DNA from: WLMZ01 sp037139095
GTDB lineage: Bacteria > Actinomycetota > Acidimicrobiia > Acidimicrobiales > Ilumatobacteraceae
NCBI GenBank assembly: GCA_037139095.1
Contig: JBAXHD010000062.1
Coordinates: 1-12,087 of the forward strand
DNA: 12,087 nt
Direction of reading: 5' to 3'
Positions 1 to 6,492 of this stretch are shown here, in pieces. Under the pieces are notes generated by a model. That model worked only from the letters and a program-made list of their open reading frames with translations. It did no database searches and was not told the origin of the DNA. The stretch's first letter is position 1; each line of letters begins with the position of its first letter. The position numbers were made by a program, and so were the translations under genes.

Positions 1-120
1 ACCCGGCACAGCACCAGCGCACACCTCTACCGAAAACTGGACCCACGTCGCCTAGCCCGAGCGAGATGGCTATTGCCGAGTCGCGCTGGTGCTCAGTTCG
101 GGCCAGTGGCCCGGCCGTAG
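1..120 (+). CDS. Possible 3' end of an upstream gene (partial, unidentified)
   Basis: Frame 1 is open from the window edge to a TAG at 118-120, giving 39 residues that begin TRHSTSAHLYRKLDP and end QFGPVARP. The tail is arginine-rich. No family can be recognised from so short a piece. The reading is favoured because it ends about 55 bases before the next gene and a GC-rich hairpin spans its last codons. Frame 3 is also open to about position 153, so the frame choice is not secure. If real, it would be the gene upstream of the glycan operon. Confidence 0.3.
   Translation, partial: TRHSTSAHLYRKLDPRRLARARWLLPSRAGAQFGPVARP
99..113. other. Perfect 6-bp inverted repeat, possible hairpin
   Basis: CGGGCC (99-104), loop AGT, GGCCCG (108-113). 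It lies just before the TAG at 118-120 of the possible partial upstream gene and well before the next start. No T-run follows, so a classical intrinsic terminator is not supported. A second GC-rich palindrome, TCGGGCCCGA, lies at 139-148. Confidence 0.3.
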
Positions 121-164
121 TTCCAGATGCCACCACGGTCGGGCCCGAGTTGTGACTCGAGGTT

Positions 165-170
165 TACAAT
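165..170 (+). promoter_or_regulatory. Predicted -10 box TACAAT of a leaderless promoter
   Basis: TACAAT differs from TATAAT at one base. It is followed by exactly 6 bases (GCGTCC) and then the GTG at 177, so transcription would begin at or next to the start codon. No good -35 hexamer is seen at 16-18 bp, which is common for actinobacterial promoters. No Shine-Dalgarno sequence precedes the GTG, consistent with a leaderless mRNA. The same spacing occurs before the genes starting at 8475 and 10838. Confidence 0.55.
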
Positions 171-176
171 GCGTCC

Positions 177-1892
177 GTGAAAGTAGCCATGCCGCGCCTT
201 GTGCACCACGGCGCTGAGAGCCGAGTGGTCACCCAAGTCGAATTCGGCGGCGAATGCCATCAGTGGTGGGTGGGCGTCCCCCGAGCACATGAAGGTCTGC
301 TTGACCTCGGCATGAGCCCATGGGTGCCAGTGGCGACATTGGTCGCCGCCGCAATTGGTGAAGATCTCACGATCGAGGGCACCGTATCGCCCACACAATT
401 GCGCGGGGCCACACACGCAGCGGTGTTGTGTAACGACTGGTGGCGTTGGCGCTCGCCCAACATCGAGGCCACCTCCGCTGCGCAACCGTTTGCTCCGGGT
501 CATGGCACCGGACTGCTGTTCACCCGAGGAATTGATTCCACTGCCACGTTGATCGAATCAATGCGGGGCATCGGGCCACGGGTTACTCACCTATTGAGCG
601 TCGCCGATCTTGAACCCAACCATTCGCCCTCCGTGGCCGCGATGGTGCTGCTCGACACCAAACGAGCGGCTGCTTCAGTCGGCCTTCCGTTGATTGCAAT
701 GACCACGAATCTTCGTACCGAGGTCGAACGCTTCGTCAACTGGGAACGCTCCTTCGGAACCGTTCTGATCAGCACGGCTCTGGCCCTCGGACCCTTGTTG
801 GAGACGCTGCTCATTTCGTCGACGTTGAACGACAAATACCGCAAACCGCACGGCAGCACCCCAGAACTCGACGAAGGTTGGAGCACCGACCGCACCAAGG
901 TGCTCACTACGCAACGCACACTGAGCCGCAACGACAAAGTGGCACTGGTGGGCAGCGAGCCCAGCTTGGCTCGGCAGATCAAGATCTGTTGGGCGGGCAA
1001 TCAACGACGCAACTGTGGACGTTGCACGAAGTGCCTGATGACGATGACCGCCCTCGTGGTAGACGGTGGCGACGCTGCGCTTGAGACCTTCGAGGCCACG
1101 CTTTCGGCTGAGGCGATTCGGCGACTCGTTCCCGCCACGTTGGCTACCGACGACCTCATCGCCGCGCTGCCGGGCGACGCTCCTTACTACGAAGTCCTGT
1201 GGCCATCGAATATGGAATCGCTGCTCGACCGAATTGCGCCGCTGCGGCCCGACCTTGCCGAAGCTTGGTTCGACTATCGGGCTCGCGGCCTCTATGGCCA
1301 ACGCGCCGGTTTGGCCGATTTGGCCGCACTCGACATCACCCGCGGCCGAGTCGACCTAGGCATCGCACGCGGCTGGGGCGGCCCTGCGCAGCCGCTAACG
1401 GTTGCTGCTGCAATGCGTCAGCAGCTGTGCGACACAAACGTCGAGACCAAACGACCGCTGCGATGGAGCATTGCCCAACGAGTCGCTCACGGACCATCGC
1501 AGATCGCTTCGCTACTCAGCGAGCGTTGGGGTCGTGGCGCCGTGATGTTGCTCGATGCGATAACCCCGGGGCTGCCGCCTCATGCCGTCCAGCGCTTACT
1601 GAATGCCTCGACCATGCGTTGCTGGTGGTCCGACGCCCCTTACCTCGAAGGTGTGCCGTTGCTCGAGGCGATCACGCACGGCTGCGTACCCCTCCAGATC
1701 ACAACAGACGACCGCGCAGCACAACTTCGAGGTGAGCTCGGGCCCACAGTAGGAGCACTCGTGATCGGGCTGGCCGAGATCGAACGCGGCTACCCAGACG
1801 CCGAACAGCTGCAGCGATGCCACCAAGCGGCGGTGCAGTTGGTTGTCACGGGCAGCCGCGAGCGCGACCAAGCGTTAGCAGTTCACGCATGA
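177..1892 (+). CDS. QueC-like PP-loop ATP pyrophosphatase fused to a glycosyltransferase-like C-terminal segment
   Basis: 571 aa, GTG start. Residues 1-100 resemble the lead-in of uncharacterised actinobacterial PP-loop proteins. FTRGIDST at 115-122 sits where the SGGxDS ATP pyrophosphatase P-loop is expected, but TRG replaces SGG. Residues C271, C280, C283 and C286 (C-x8-C-GR-C-x2-C) match the cysteine pattern of the zinc site in QueC-type enzymes. The family would adenylate a carboxylate or carbonyl substrate; the substrate here is unknown. Residues 450-510 contain YLEGVPLLEAITHGCVPLQI, which resembles the E-G-x-P-L-L-E-A-x-x-x-G-x-x-P signature of the C-terminal half of GT-B glycosyltransferases; no complete GT-B enzyme is visible. 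The stop overlaps the next ATG (ATGA), so the two genes are one translationally coupled operon with a surface-glycan enzyme. ATG 189 is an alternative start, but the -10 box favours 177. There are no queuosine genes nearby, so it is not called queC. Confidence 0.7.
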   Translation: MKVAMPRLVHHGAESRVVTQVEFGGECHQWWVGVPRAHEGLLDLGMSPWVPVATLVAAAIGEDLTIEGTVSPTQLRGATHAAVLCNDWWRWRSPNIEATSAAQPFAPGHGTGLLFTRGIDSTATLIESMRGIGPRVTHLLSVADLEPNHSPSVAAMVLLDTKRAAASVGLPLIAMTTNLRTEVERFVNWERSFGTVLISTALALGPLLETLLISSTLNDKYRKPHGSTPELDEGWSTDRTKVLTTQRTLSRNDKVALVGSEPSLARQIKICWAGNQRRNCGRCTKCLMTMTALVVDGGDAALETFEATLSAEAIRRLVPATLATDDLIAALPGDAPYYEVLWPSNMESLLDRIAPLRPDLAEAWFDYRARGLYGQRAGLADLAALDITRGRVDLGIARGWGGPAQPLTVAAAMRQQLCDTNVETKRPLRWSIAQRVAHGPSQIASLLSERWGRGAVMLLDAITPGLPPHAVQRLLNASTMRCWWSDAPYLEGVPLLEAITHGCVPLQITTDDRAAQLRGELGPTVGALVIGLAEIERGYPDAEQLQRCHQAAVQLVVTGSRERDQALAVHA

Positions 1893-4270
1893 GCCGCTTG
1901 ACCCGTCTGAGCCGTCTGAGCCGTCTGACCCGACTGCGAATCTGGTTGAGCCGCATCCGCCTCACGCCGGTGCGCACCGAGCACATCAACGAGGCTGCCT
2001 CGTCACTTCCGACACATCTCGACGCCATCGCCCATCGCGTGTCGTCCCAGAGCGCGAGCCTGCGAGTCGCGCTCGACAATGTTTCTGCGATGCTCAACGA
2101 GCAGATCGTGGTGCTTCGACACGAACTTGCGAGCACTGCTGCAGAGTCTCGCTCGGCAGCGGCAAGCGCCAGTCAAGCGACCAAGATCGTTGGCGAGATA
2201 GCCGCGGCAGCGGCCCGTGACGTCGCATACGAGCGGCTGATCGCAACCATCGATCCGATCACGTCACGCATCGACGGACTCAGCGTGATCATCATTACCT
2301 GGAACCACGCCGGCTGGCTCCCCGAGGCATTGGCATCTGCTCGTACCTCACTGTTGGCTGTGCCACAGGGGCGTGCCGGACAGATTCTGATCTTCGACGA
2401 TGGTTCCACCGACGAGACGGATCAAGTGCTCGCCTCGCTGAGCGACGATCCACAGATCAGGGTGATCCAGTCGGCCTCGAACATGAACCTGGCTCGTGCC
2501 CGCAATGTGCTGTTGGCGGCCTGCCCTACACGCCATGCGTTGGTGCTCGACGCCGACAATCGAGCCCTACCCGATGGCGTCGCCGAGGCATACGCCGTTG
2601 CCGATGCGCTCGGTTCAACCATCGCGTACGGTCAGGTCATTGCGGCCACTCCCGATGAGTCGCAGTGGGCGCCGTTTTCATATGCCCCATCGCGAGAAAG
2701 CCTGAGCCTCGGCCACTCGTTCGACACGATGGCAGTGATCGATGTCGATGCCGTCATCGCTCTCGGCGGATACGCCATCGACCCTCAACTCGGTGGGTGG
2801 GTCGACGACCTTGAACTGCTGCTGCGATGCTTGCGCCGCGGCGGCCTTCTGGCATACGTGCCCACTGTGTTGGGGCGTTATCGATTGTCGCCGCTGAGGC
2901 ACAGCAGCCGGGTCACCGATCAGGGCGCGCTCGAGCGGCGCGTTGCGCGTAGCCACCTCTACGACGAGCCCGATTTCGACCAATTCGCAATCGTGTCTGC
3001 GCACGCCGCTGTTGGCGTTCTGTGGGCATCGCCCGGCGCCACCAAGTTTGTCGAGCGCGCCGACGCCACGTGGCGCATCCCATGGCCGGATCACGCCGAG
3101 ACCCAAGCCATCAGCGAGCCTGCCGCAGGGCCGCGCGTACTCATCGTGGTGCCGGGTGGTGTCGGCAACTTCGGCGACGATGCCATCAGCGAAGCAGTCG
3201 TCTCACGCGTGCGAGCCGGTTGTCCAACCGCGGCTATTGAGATCATCTCCGACCGGCAGATGCCGACGATCAACGGTCGAGCAACGCCGTGGTCGGGAAC
3301 CGTCGTTGAGACATCGCGCGAAACCAATGCACTCGACGTCAGCGCCTTCAACCTTGCGGTGTTTGCCGGCGGCGGAAACCTCACGAGTTGGTTCGCCCCG
3401 ACCCTGTTGATCCCTCGGTGCAGCATCGCTCGGCGACTCGCTGAGCACGGCGTACCGGTCATCTGGTCGGGACAAGGCGTTGGTCCATGCACCGACGACG
3501 AACTCGATCTGGTCATCGCAGCAGCGCAGTCAGCACACGTATTTGGATGCCGCGACCATCTCTCGGTCGAAGTGATTGAGCAACGATCAGGCGACGGGCA
3601 CCAACTGGTCGAACTTGTTGGCGACGACGCGATGTCGCTCGCACGAGCCGACGAGAACCGTCTCGCCGAATGTTTGCGAAACGCCGAAGTGACCACCGAG
3701 CGGTTCGTGGTGCTCCACGTACGCCTCGCTCACTACGCCGGCACCGCGACCCCGGCAGACTTCGCGGAGCTTGCCGACGCCGTCGACGCGTTGGCGTTCA
3801 CCAGTGGAGCGACCGTGCTTGGGCTCGTGACCAACGACAACGAGCCACACGAGGCGCTCGTGCTCGCAGCCCTCGCACAGTTGACGCCGAGACGCAGCCC
3901 ATGGCGCATCATCGACCTCGTCAGCGATCCGGCCTTAGCCCGCGCCGTGTTGGCCGCGGCCGACGCTGTGGTCACCCACTCGTACCACGTCGCCCTGTGG
4001 GCGCTTGAGGCTGGCACCCCTGCGTTGTTGGCAACAGGTTCGGCCTATTACGAAGCAAAGGCTGAGGGGTTGCGGGTACTCGCCGGACTCACCACATCAA
4101 TCGCACTTGACCAGGCCCCGAGCGTCGGGGGACTCGACAAGCACCTTCAGACGGTACGCAACGAACTTGACCCCACTGTGTTGTCGCACGTGGCTGCTCG
4201 AGTGAACGCATGGTGGGACGATGCATTGGCCGGAGCCCTTCACGGGCAGACCGCACGCACGGGTAGCTAG
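1889..4270 (+). CDS. Bifunctional GT2 glycosyltransferase / polysaccharide pyruvyl transferase
   Basis: 793 aa from the ATG at 1889, which overlaps the upstream stop as ATGA; an in-frame ATG at 1817 would add 24 residues lying inside the upstream gene and is rejected. Residues 1-30 are a basic (S/T)RL repeat; 30-125 are alanine-rich and helical, possibly coiled coil. Residues 130-345 form a GT-A/GT2 domain: SVIIITWN (132-139), FDDGSTD (169-175), DADN (221-224, DxD position) and GGWVDDLELLLR (302-313, ED-type catalytic motif). Residues 415-745 match the polysaccharide pyruvyl transferase family (CsaB/WcaK type): GVGNFGDD (424-431), AGGGN (493-497), SGQGVGP (527-533), RDHLS (555-559), GDDA (578-581) and THSYH with H700 before ALEAGTP. 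The protein probably adds a sugar and a pyruvate ketal to a cell-surface polymer at the cytoplasmic membrane face. No signal peptide or membrane span is seen. Acceptor and sugar are unknown. Confidence 0.85.
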   Translation: MSRLTRLSRLSRLTRLRIWLSRIRLTPVRTEHINEAASSLPTHLDAIAHRVSSQSASLRVALDNVSAMLNEQIVVLRHELASTAAESRSAAASASQATKIVGEIAAAAARDVAYERLIATIDPITSRIDGLSVIIITWNHAGWLPEALASARTSLLAVPQGRAGQILIFDDGSTDETDQVLASLSDDPQIRVIQSASNMNLARARNVLLAACPTRHALVLDADNRALPDGVAEAYAVADALGSTIAYGQVIAATPDESQWAPFSYAPSRESLSLGHSFDTMAVIDVDAVIALGGYAIDPQLGGWVDDLELLLRCLRRGGLLAYVPTVLGRYRLSPLRHSSRVTDQGALERRVARSHLYDEPDFDQFAIVSAHAAVGVLWASPGATKFVERADATWRIPWPDHAETQAISEPAAGPRVLIVVPGGVGNFGDDAISEAVVSRVRAGCPTAAIEIISDRQMPTINGRATPWSGTVVETSRETNALDVSAFNLAVFAGGGNLTSWFAPTLLIPRCSIARRLAEHGVPVIWSGQGVGPCTDDELDLVIAAAQSAHVFGCRDHLSVEVIEQRSGDGHQLVELVGDDAMSLARADENRLAECLRNAEVTTERFVVLHVRLAHYAGTATPADFAELADAVDALAFTSGATVLGLVTNDNEPHEALVLAALAQLTPRRSPWRIIDLVSDPALARAVLAAADAVVTHSYHVALWALEAGTPALLATGSAYYEAKAEGLRVLAGLTTSIALDQAPSVGGLDKHLQTVRNELDPTVLSHVAARVNAWWDDALAGALHGQTARTGS
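1892..1936 (+). repeat. Five tandem 9-bp units encoding SRL/TRL tripeptides
   Basis: Immediately after the ATG come the units AGCCGCTTG, ACCCGTCTG, AGCCGTCTG, AGCCGTCTG and ACCCGACTG, encoding SRL-TRL-SRL-SRL-TRL. RIWLSRIRL follows and continues the Arg/Leu pattern. Units 3 and 4 are identical, so slippage could change the copy number without shifting the frame. The product is a positively charged, leucine-rich stretch that could be an amphipathic membrane-contact helix. Confidence 0.8.
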
Positions 4271-4274
4271 CTAG
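4264..4274. other. TAGCTAGCTAG all-frame stop at a convergent junction
   Basis: TAG occurs at 4264, 4268 and 4272, which are three different + frames, so translation in any + frame ends here. The 10-mer 4264-4273 is its own reverse complement. CTA at 4271-4273 is the stop of the minus-strand gene, and CTA at 4267-4269 closes a second minus frame. The stops of the two flanking genes touch with no intergenic base. Confidence 0.75.
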
Positions 4275-6367
4275 CGCCAGCGGATTGGCGCCAGCTCGTC
4301 GGGTACGTAGCTGCAGTAGATGCCAGTACGAACTCGTTGATCAAGGTGCGCCGCGGCCAACGGGTGATGTTCGGCCAAACGGGTGAGCGCGTACCGCATC
4401 GAGCGCGTGACGGCCGTGCGGGCCCGTTCGGCGCTGCCGCCTGTTGAGCGCTGTGCGCCGCCGAGTCCCACGGCGCTGCGCAGCTCGGCAATTAGATACT
4501 CGCGGTCTCGCTCAGCCAACTCGCGCCGGGCGATGTCGTTCATCGCTGTTGCTTCCTCAATATCGTCATCGACCTCTGCAAGTCGGCGGCGATAGGCCTC
4601 ACGGGCGCGTTCGTCGAGAACCGGAACGCCGCGTGCGGCCAGTCGACCATCGTCGTCGAGACCGTCGTCCGCGGCCACGTGATGAGGAAGCCAGCCAACC
4701 TCGACAGCGACCATGTCGAGCACGTGGAACTCTCGCCCGGGCTCGGCGAGCAACCGTTCGATATAACGCAGGCCCTTGAGATCGCGCACCACTGCAGTGA
4801 CGCCACCGAGGCGAACGACCCGTGTGTCGCCCTCGCCACGGAACACCGCATCGTCAGAGTTGTCAGCGATGTCAGCGGGGGTCGGCGTGGGGGTTGACGA
4901 CACAACTCGAGAAGCATCACCTGCGAGCGCCTCGTCGCAGCGATGCACCCAACCCATCGCACCAAACGCATCGAAGGCCTCGCGCGCTGCGTGCCACTCA
5001 AGCCGAGCGCTGTCGAGGTTGCCCTCGCATCGACGAATCTCGGCCAACACAGTGCGCGCAACCGCAGCATCGAACGGAGCCCCAAGGTCGACCCACGACA
5101 CCGTTGCCGCAGTGGCAGCAACCTTTGCGCCATTCAGATCGTTGGCTAACAGCTTGGCCCTCGCGTCGGCGAGCTGCGCCCCAGCTCGTAGCGACGGACT
5201 CGGAAAGTGATCAGCGATGTGCCCGAGCGAATCGGCCGCCCGGCGCGCCGCGGCCGTGTCGCCTGACGCGGAAGCAATCTCGGCCTGGGCCGCGAGCAAC
5301 GGAGCGAGGCGAAGGTCTCCAAAGGGCGGACACTCTTTCCATGGCAGATCGTCGGGATTGGTGAGGGCGTCATCGATCATCGTCGACGCGCCCACAACAT
5401 CGCCTTGCGCCAAGCGCAACAGAGCCAAGCCAGGTTGAGCCGACCAAGCCCGCGCGTGTGCCGAGATAAAGGCCGACTCTGCGCCAGCGAGGTCGCCCTT
5501 TCGCAGACGAATGTTGCCGAGCTCTACCAACGGCCACCCGAACTCGCGACGCATCCACGGGCGCAGTTCTTCGCATGCCAGCAACGCTTCTTCCTCGGCA
5601 CGATCGCATGGGCCGGACACCCTGAGCAGCTCGGCTCGGTGCACTCGACAGCGCCCATTAATCCCACCGAAGGCGGCGCCATGACGCCAGCGCTCCATCA
5701 TGTCGGTCCACTCAACTGCCTGATCGTGTAGCGCGAGACCCTGAGCCGCGCAGATCAGCTCGCAGTACATCATCCCCGTGGTCAACGGATCGACTTCGCC
5801 CGACATCAGCAGCGCCGCAATGTCATCGAGCAGGCGAAGTCCCTCGTCGAATCGTCCGTCAAGAATCACGAGTCGGGCGAGAGCCACCCTGCCGATAACG
5901 ACTGCTGGAGCGACCCCAAGTCGGGTGCCGAGATCGACCGCGATTTCGGCCTGCTGGCGAGCTGATTGCATATCGCCGCACATGAATCGCTCGTAGGTTC
6001 GAACCATCGCGATGAGCGCGTGCGGAGCCGTCTCGTGCGTGCCCTCAAGCAGTACTTCGGCTCGGCGGAGCCAACCCCGCACCGGCGCCATCAGACCGGT
6101 ATCGATCATCAAAAACATCGCCAGAGTGGCTGCGGCCCGAGCTGCCTCTGGCTTGTCGCCTTGGGCGATGCGGAGGCTATACAAGTCTTCCCAAGCCGAG
6201 ATCGCATTCTCGTAGTTGCCGTTGCCATAGGCCGCTTGAGCGCGCAGCTCGAGGCCGAGTGCCGACGCGCCGAGGTCGCCACTGCTGTCGAGCAGGTCGA
6301 GTGCTTGTTGCCACTCGCCCCGCTCAACGGCGGCACGGGCCTGACGAAGGCCATTGTCATTACTCAT
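4271..6367 (-). CDS. TPR-type helical-repeat regulatory protein with actinobacterial regulator C-terminal domain
   Basis: 698 aa from the ATG at 6367, chosen because GGGAG lies 9 bases upstream; a GTG at 6430 would extend it by 21 arginine-rich residues without similar support. Residues 5-480 are degenerate TPR-like helical pairs rich in Ala, Leu and acidic residues, for example GEWQQALDLLD (17-27), GNYENAISAWEDLY (50-63) and GDLAGAESAF (291-300). A Thr/Pro linker (491-498) leads to residues 508-690, with VVRDLKGLRYIERLLAEPGR (526-545) followed by a charged helix and SAERARTAVTRSMRYALTRL (645-664). That C-terminal region is the kind seen after the ATPase and TPR parts of large actinobacterial regulators, and its first part resembles a winged helix. 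No AAA+/STAND nucleotide-binding domain, adenylate cyclase domain or LuxR-type HTH is visible, so this looks like a stand-alone sensor or adaptor. Its target is unknown. It is divergent from the cupin gene, with an inverted repeat between them. Confidence 0.75.
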   Translation of the reverse strand: MSNDNGLRQARAAVERGEWQQALDLLDSSGDLGASALGLELRAQAAYGNGNYENAISAWEDLYSLRIAQGDKPEAARAAATLAMFLMIDTGLMAPVRGWLRRAEVLLEGTHETAPHALIAMVRTYERFMCGDMQSARQQAEIAVDLGTRLGVAPAVVIGRVALARLVILDGRFDEGLRLLDDIAALLMSGEVDPLTTGMMYCELICAAQGLALHDQAVEWTDMMERWRHGAAFGGINGRCRVHRAELLRVSGPCDRAEEEALLACEELRPWMRREFGWPLVELGNIRLRKGDLAGAESAFISAHARAWSAQPGLALLRLAQGDVVGASTMIDDALTNPDDLPWKECPPFGDLRLAPLLAAQAEIASASGDTAAARRAADSLGHIADHFPSPSLRAGAQLADARAKLLANDLNGAKVAATAATVSWVDLGAPFDAAVARTVLAEIRRCEGNLDSARLEWHAAREAFDAFGAMGWVHRCDEALAGDASRVVSSTPTPTPADIADNSDDAVFRGEGDTRVVRLGGVTAVVRDLKGLRYIERLLAEPGREFHVLDMVAVEVGWLPHHVAADDGLDDDGRLAARGVPVLDERAREAYRRRLAEVDDDIEEATAMNDIARRELAERDREYLIAELRSAVGLGGAQRSTGGSAERARTAVTRSMRYALTRLAEHHPLAAAHLDQRVRTGIYCSYVPDELAPIRWR
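4274..4291. terminator. Possible terminator hairpin after the pyruvyl transferase gene
   Basis: GCGCCA (4274-4279), 6-base loop, TGGCGC (4286-4291), beginning 3 bases after the stop of the + strand operon. It lies within the last codons of the convergent minus-strand gene. No T-run follows, so termination activity is uncertain. Confidence 0.3.
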
Positions 6368-6376
6368 CAACCGTGT

Positions 6377-6381
6377 CTCCC
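6377..6381 (-). promoter_or_regulatory. Ribosome binding site deciding the start at 6367
   Basis: On the minus strand GGGAG is followed by 9 bases (ACACGGTTG) and ATG. This is a good Shine-Dalgarno match and spacing, and it is the reason the 6367 start is preferred over the GTG at 6430. It also implies this mRNA has a leader, unlike the leaderless candidates elsewhere in the window. Confidence 0.6.
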
Positions 6382-6423
6382 GCGCTCGACCGACCCGTGG
6401 TCTCGCAGATTTCTTGTCGCATT

Positions 6424-6440
6424 GTGACACAGATTGTCAC
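6424..6440. promoter_or_regulatory. Inverted repeat GTGACA-N5-TGTCAC, candidate operator
   Basis: A perfect 6-bp inverted repeat with 5-base spacer CAGAT lies in the 125-bp divergent region between the TPR gene (start 6367) and the cupin gene (start 6493). Its position suits a dimeric regulator acting on one or both promoters. The spacing does not fit the CRP consensus TGTGA-N6-TCACA. No -10 box could be assigned with confidence on either side. Confidence 0.45.
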
Positions 6441-6475
6441 GCCTTCCGTATGGCAATCAACCAAACAAACAACAC

Positions 6476-6481
6476 GGAAAG
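6476..6481 (+). promoter_or_regulatory. Weak ribosome binding site of the cupin gene
   Basis: GGAAAG ends 11 bases before the ATG at 6493 and is the only purine-rich stretch in an otherwise A/C-rich leader (about 6452-6492). The spacing is slightly long and the match is modest. Confidence 0.35.
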
Positions 6482-6492
6482 CGAACAACACA

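Noticed and set aside
675..1301. 208-codon minus-strand reading frame
   Set aside because: It is antisense to the PP-loop gene with no recognisable domain, and arises from GC-rich codon bias.
1817..1888. Upstream in-frame ATG extending the GT2/pyruvyl transferase by 24 residues
   Set aside because: It lies wholly inside the upstream gene; the ATGA overlap at 1889 is the natural coupled start and the added residues look non-native.
177..1892. Calling the first gene queC (7-cyano-7-deazaguanine synthase)
   Set aside because: The P-loop is TRGIDS rather than SGGxDS, the protein is far longer than QueC, and no queuosine genes are present.
6368..6430. GTG start at 6430 for the TPR protein
   Set aside because: It adds an arginine-rich leader, overlaps the inverted repeat at 6424-6440, and lacks the good Shine-Dalgarno sequence found before 6367.
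6422..6441. CRP/Cmr-type cAMP receptor site
   Set aside because: The half-sites TGTGA and TCAC are 9 bases apart rather than 6, so the consensus spacing is wrong.
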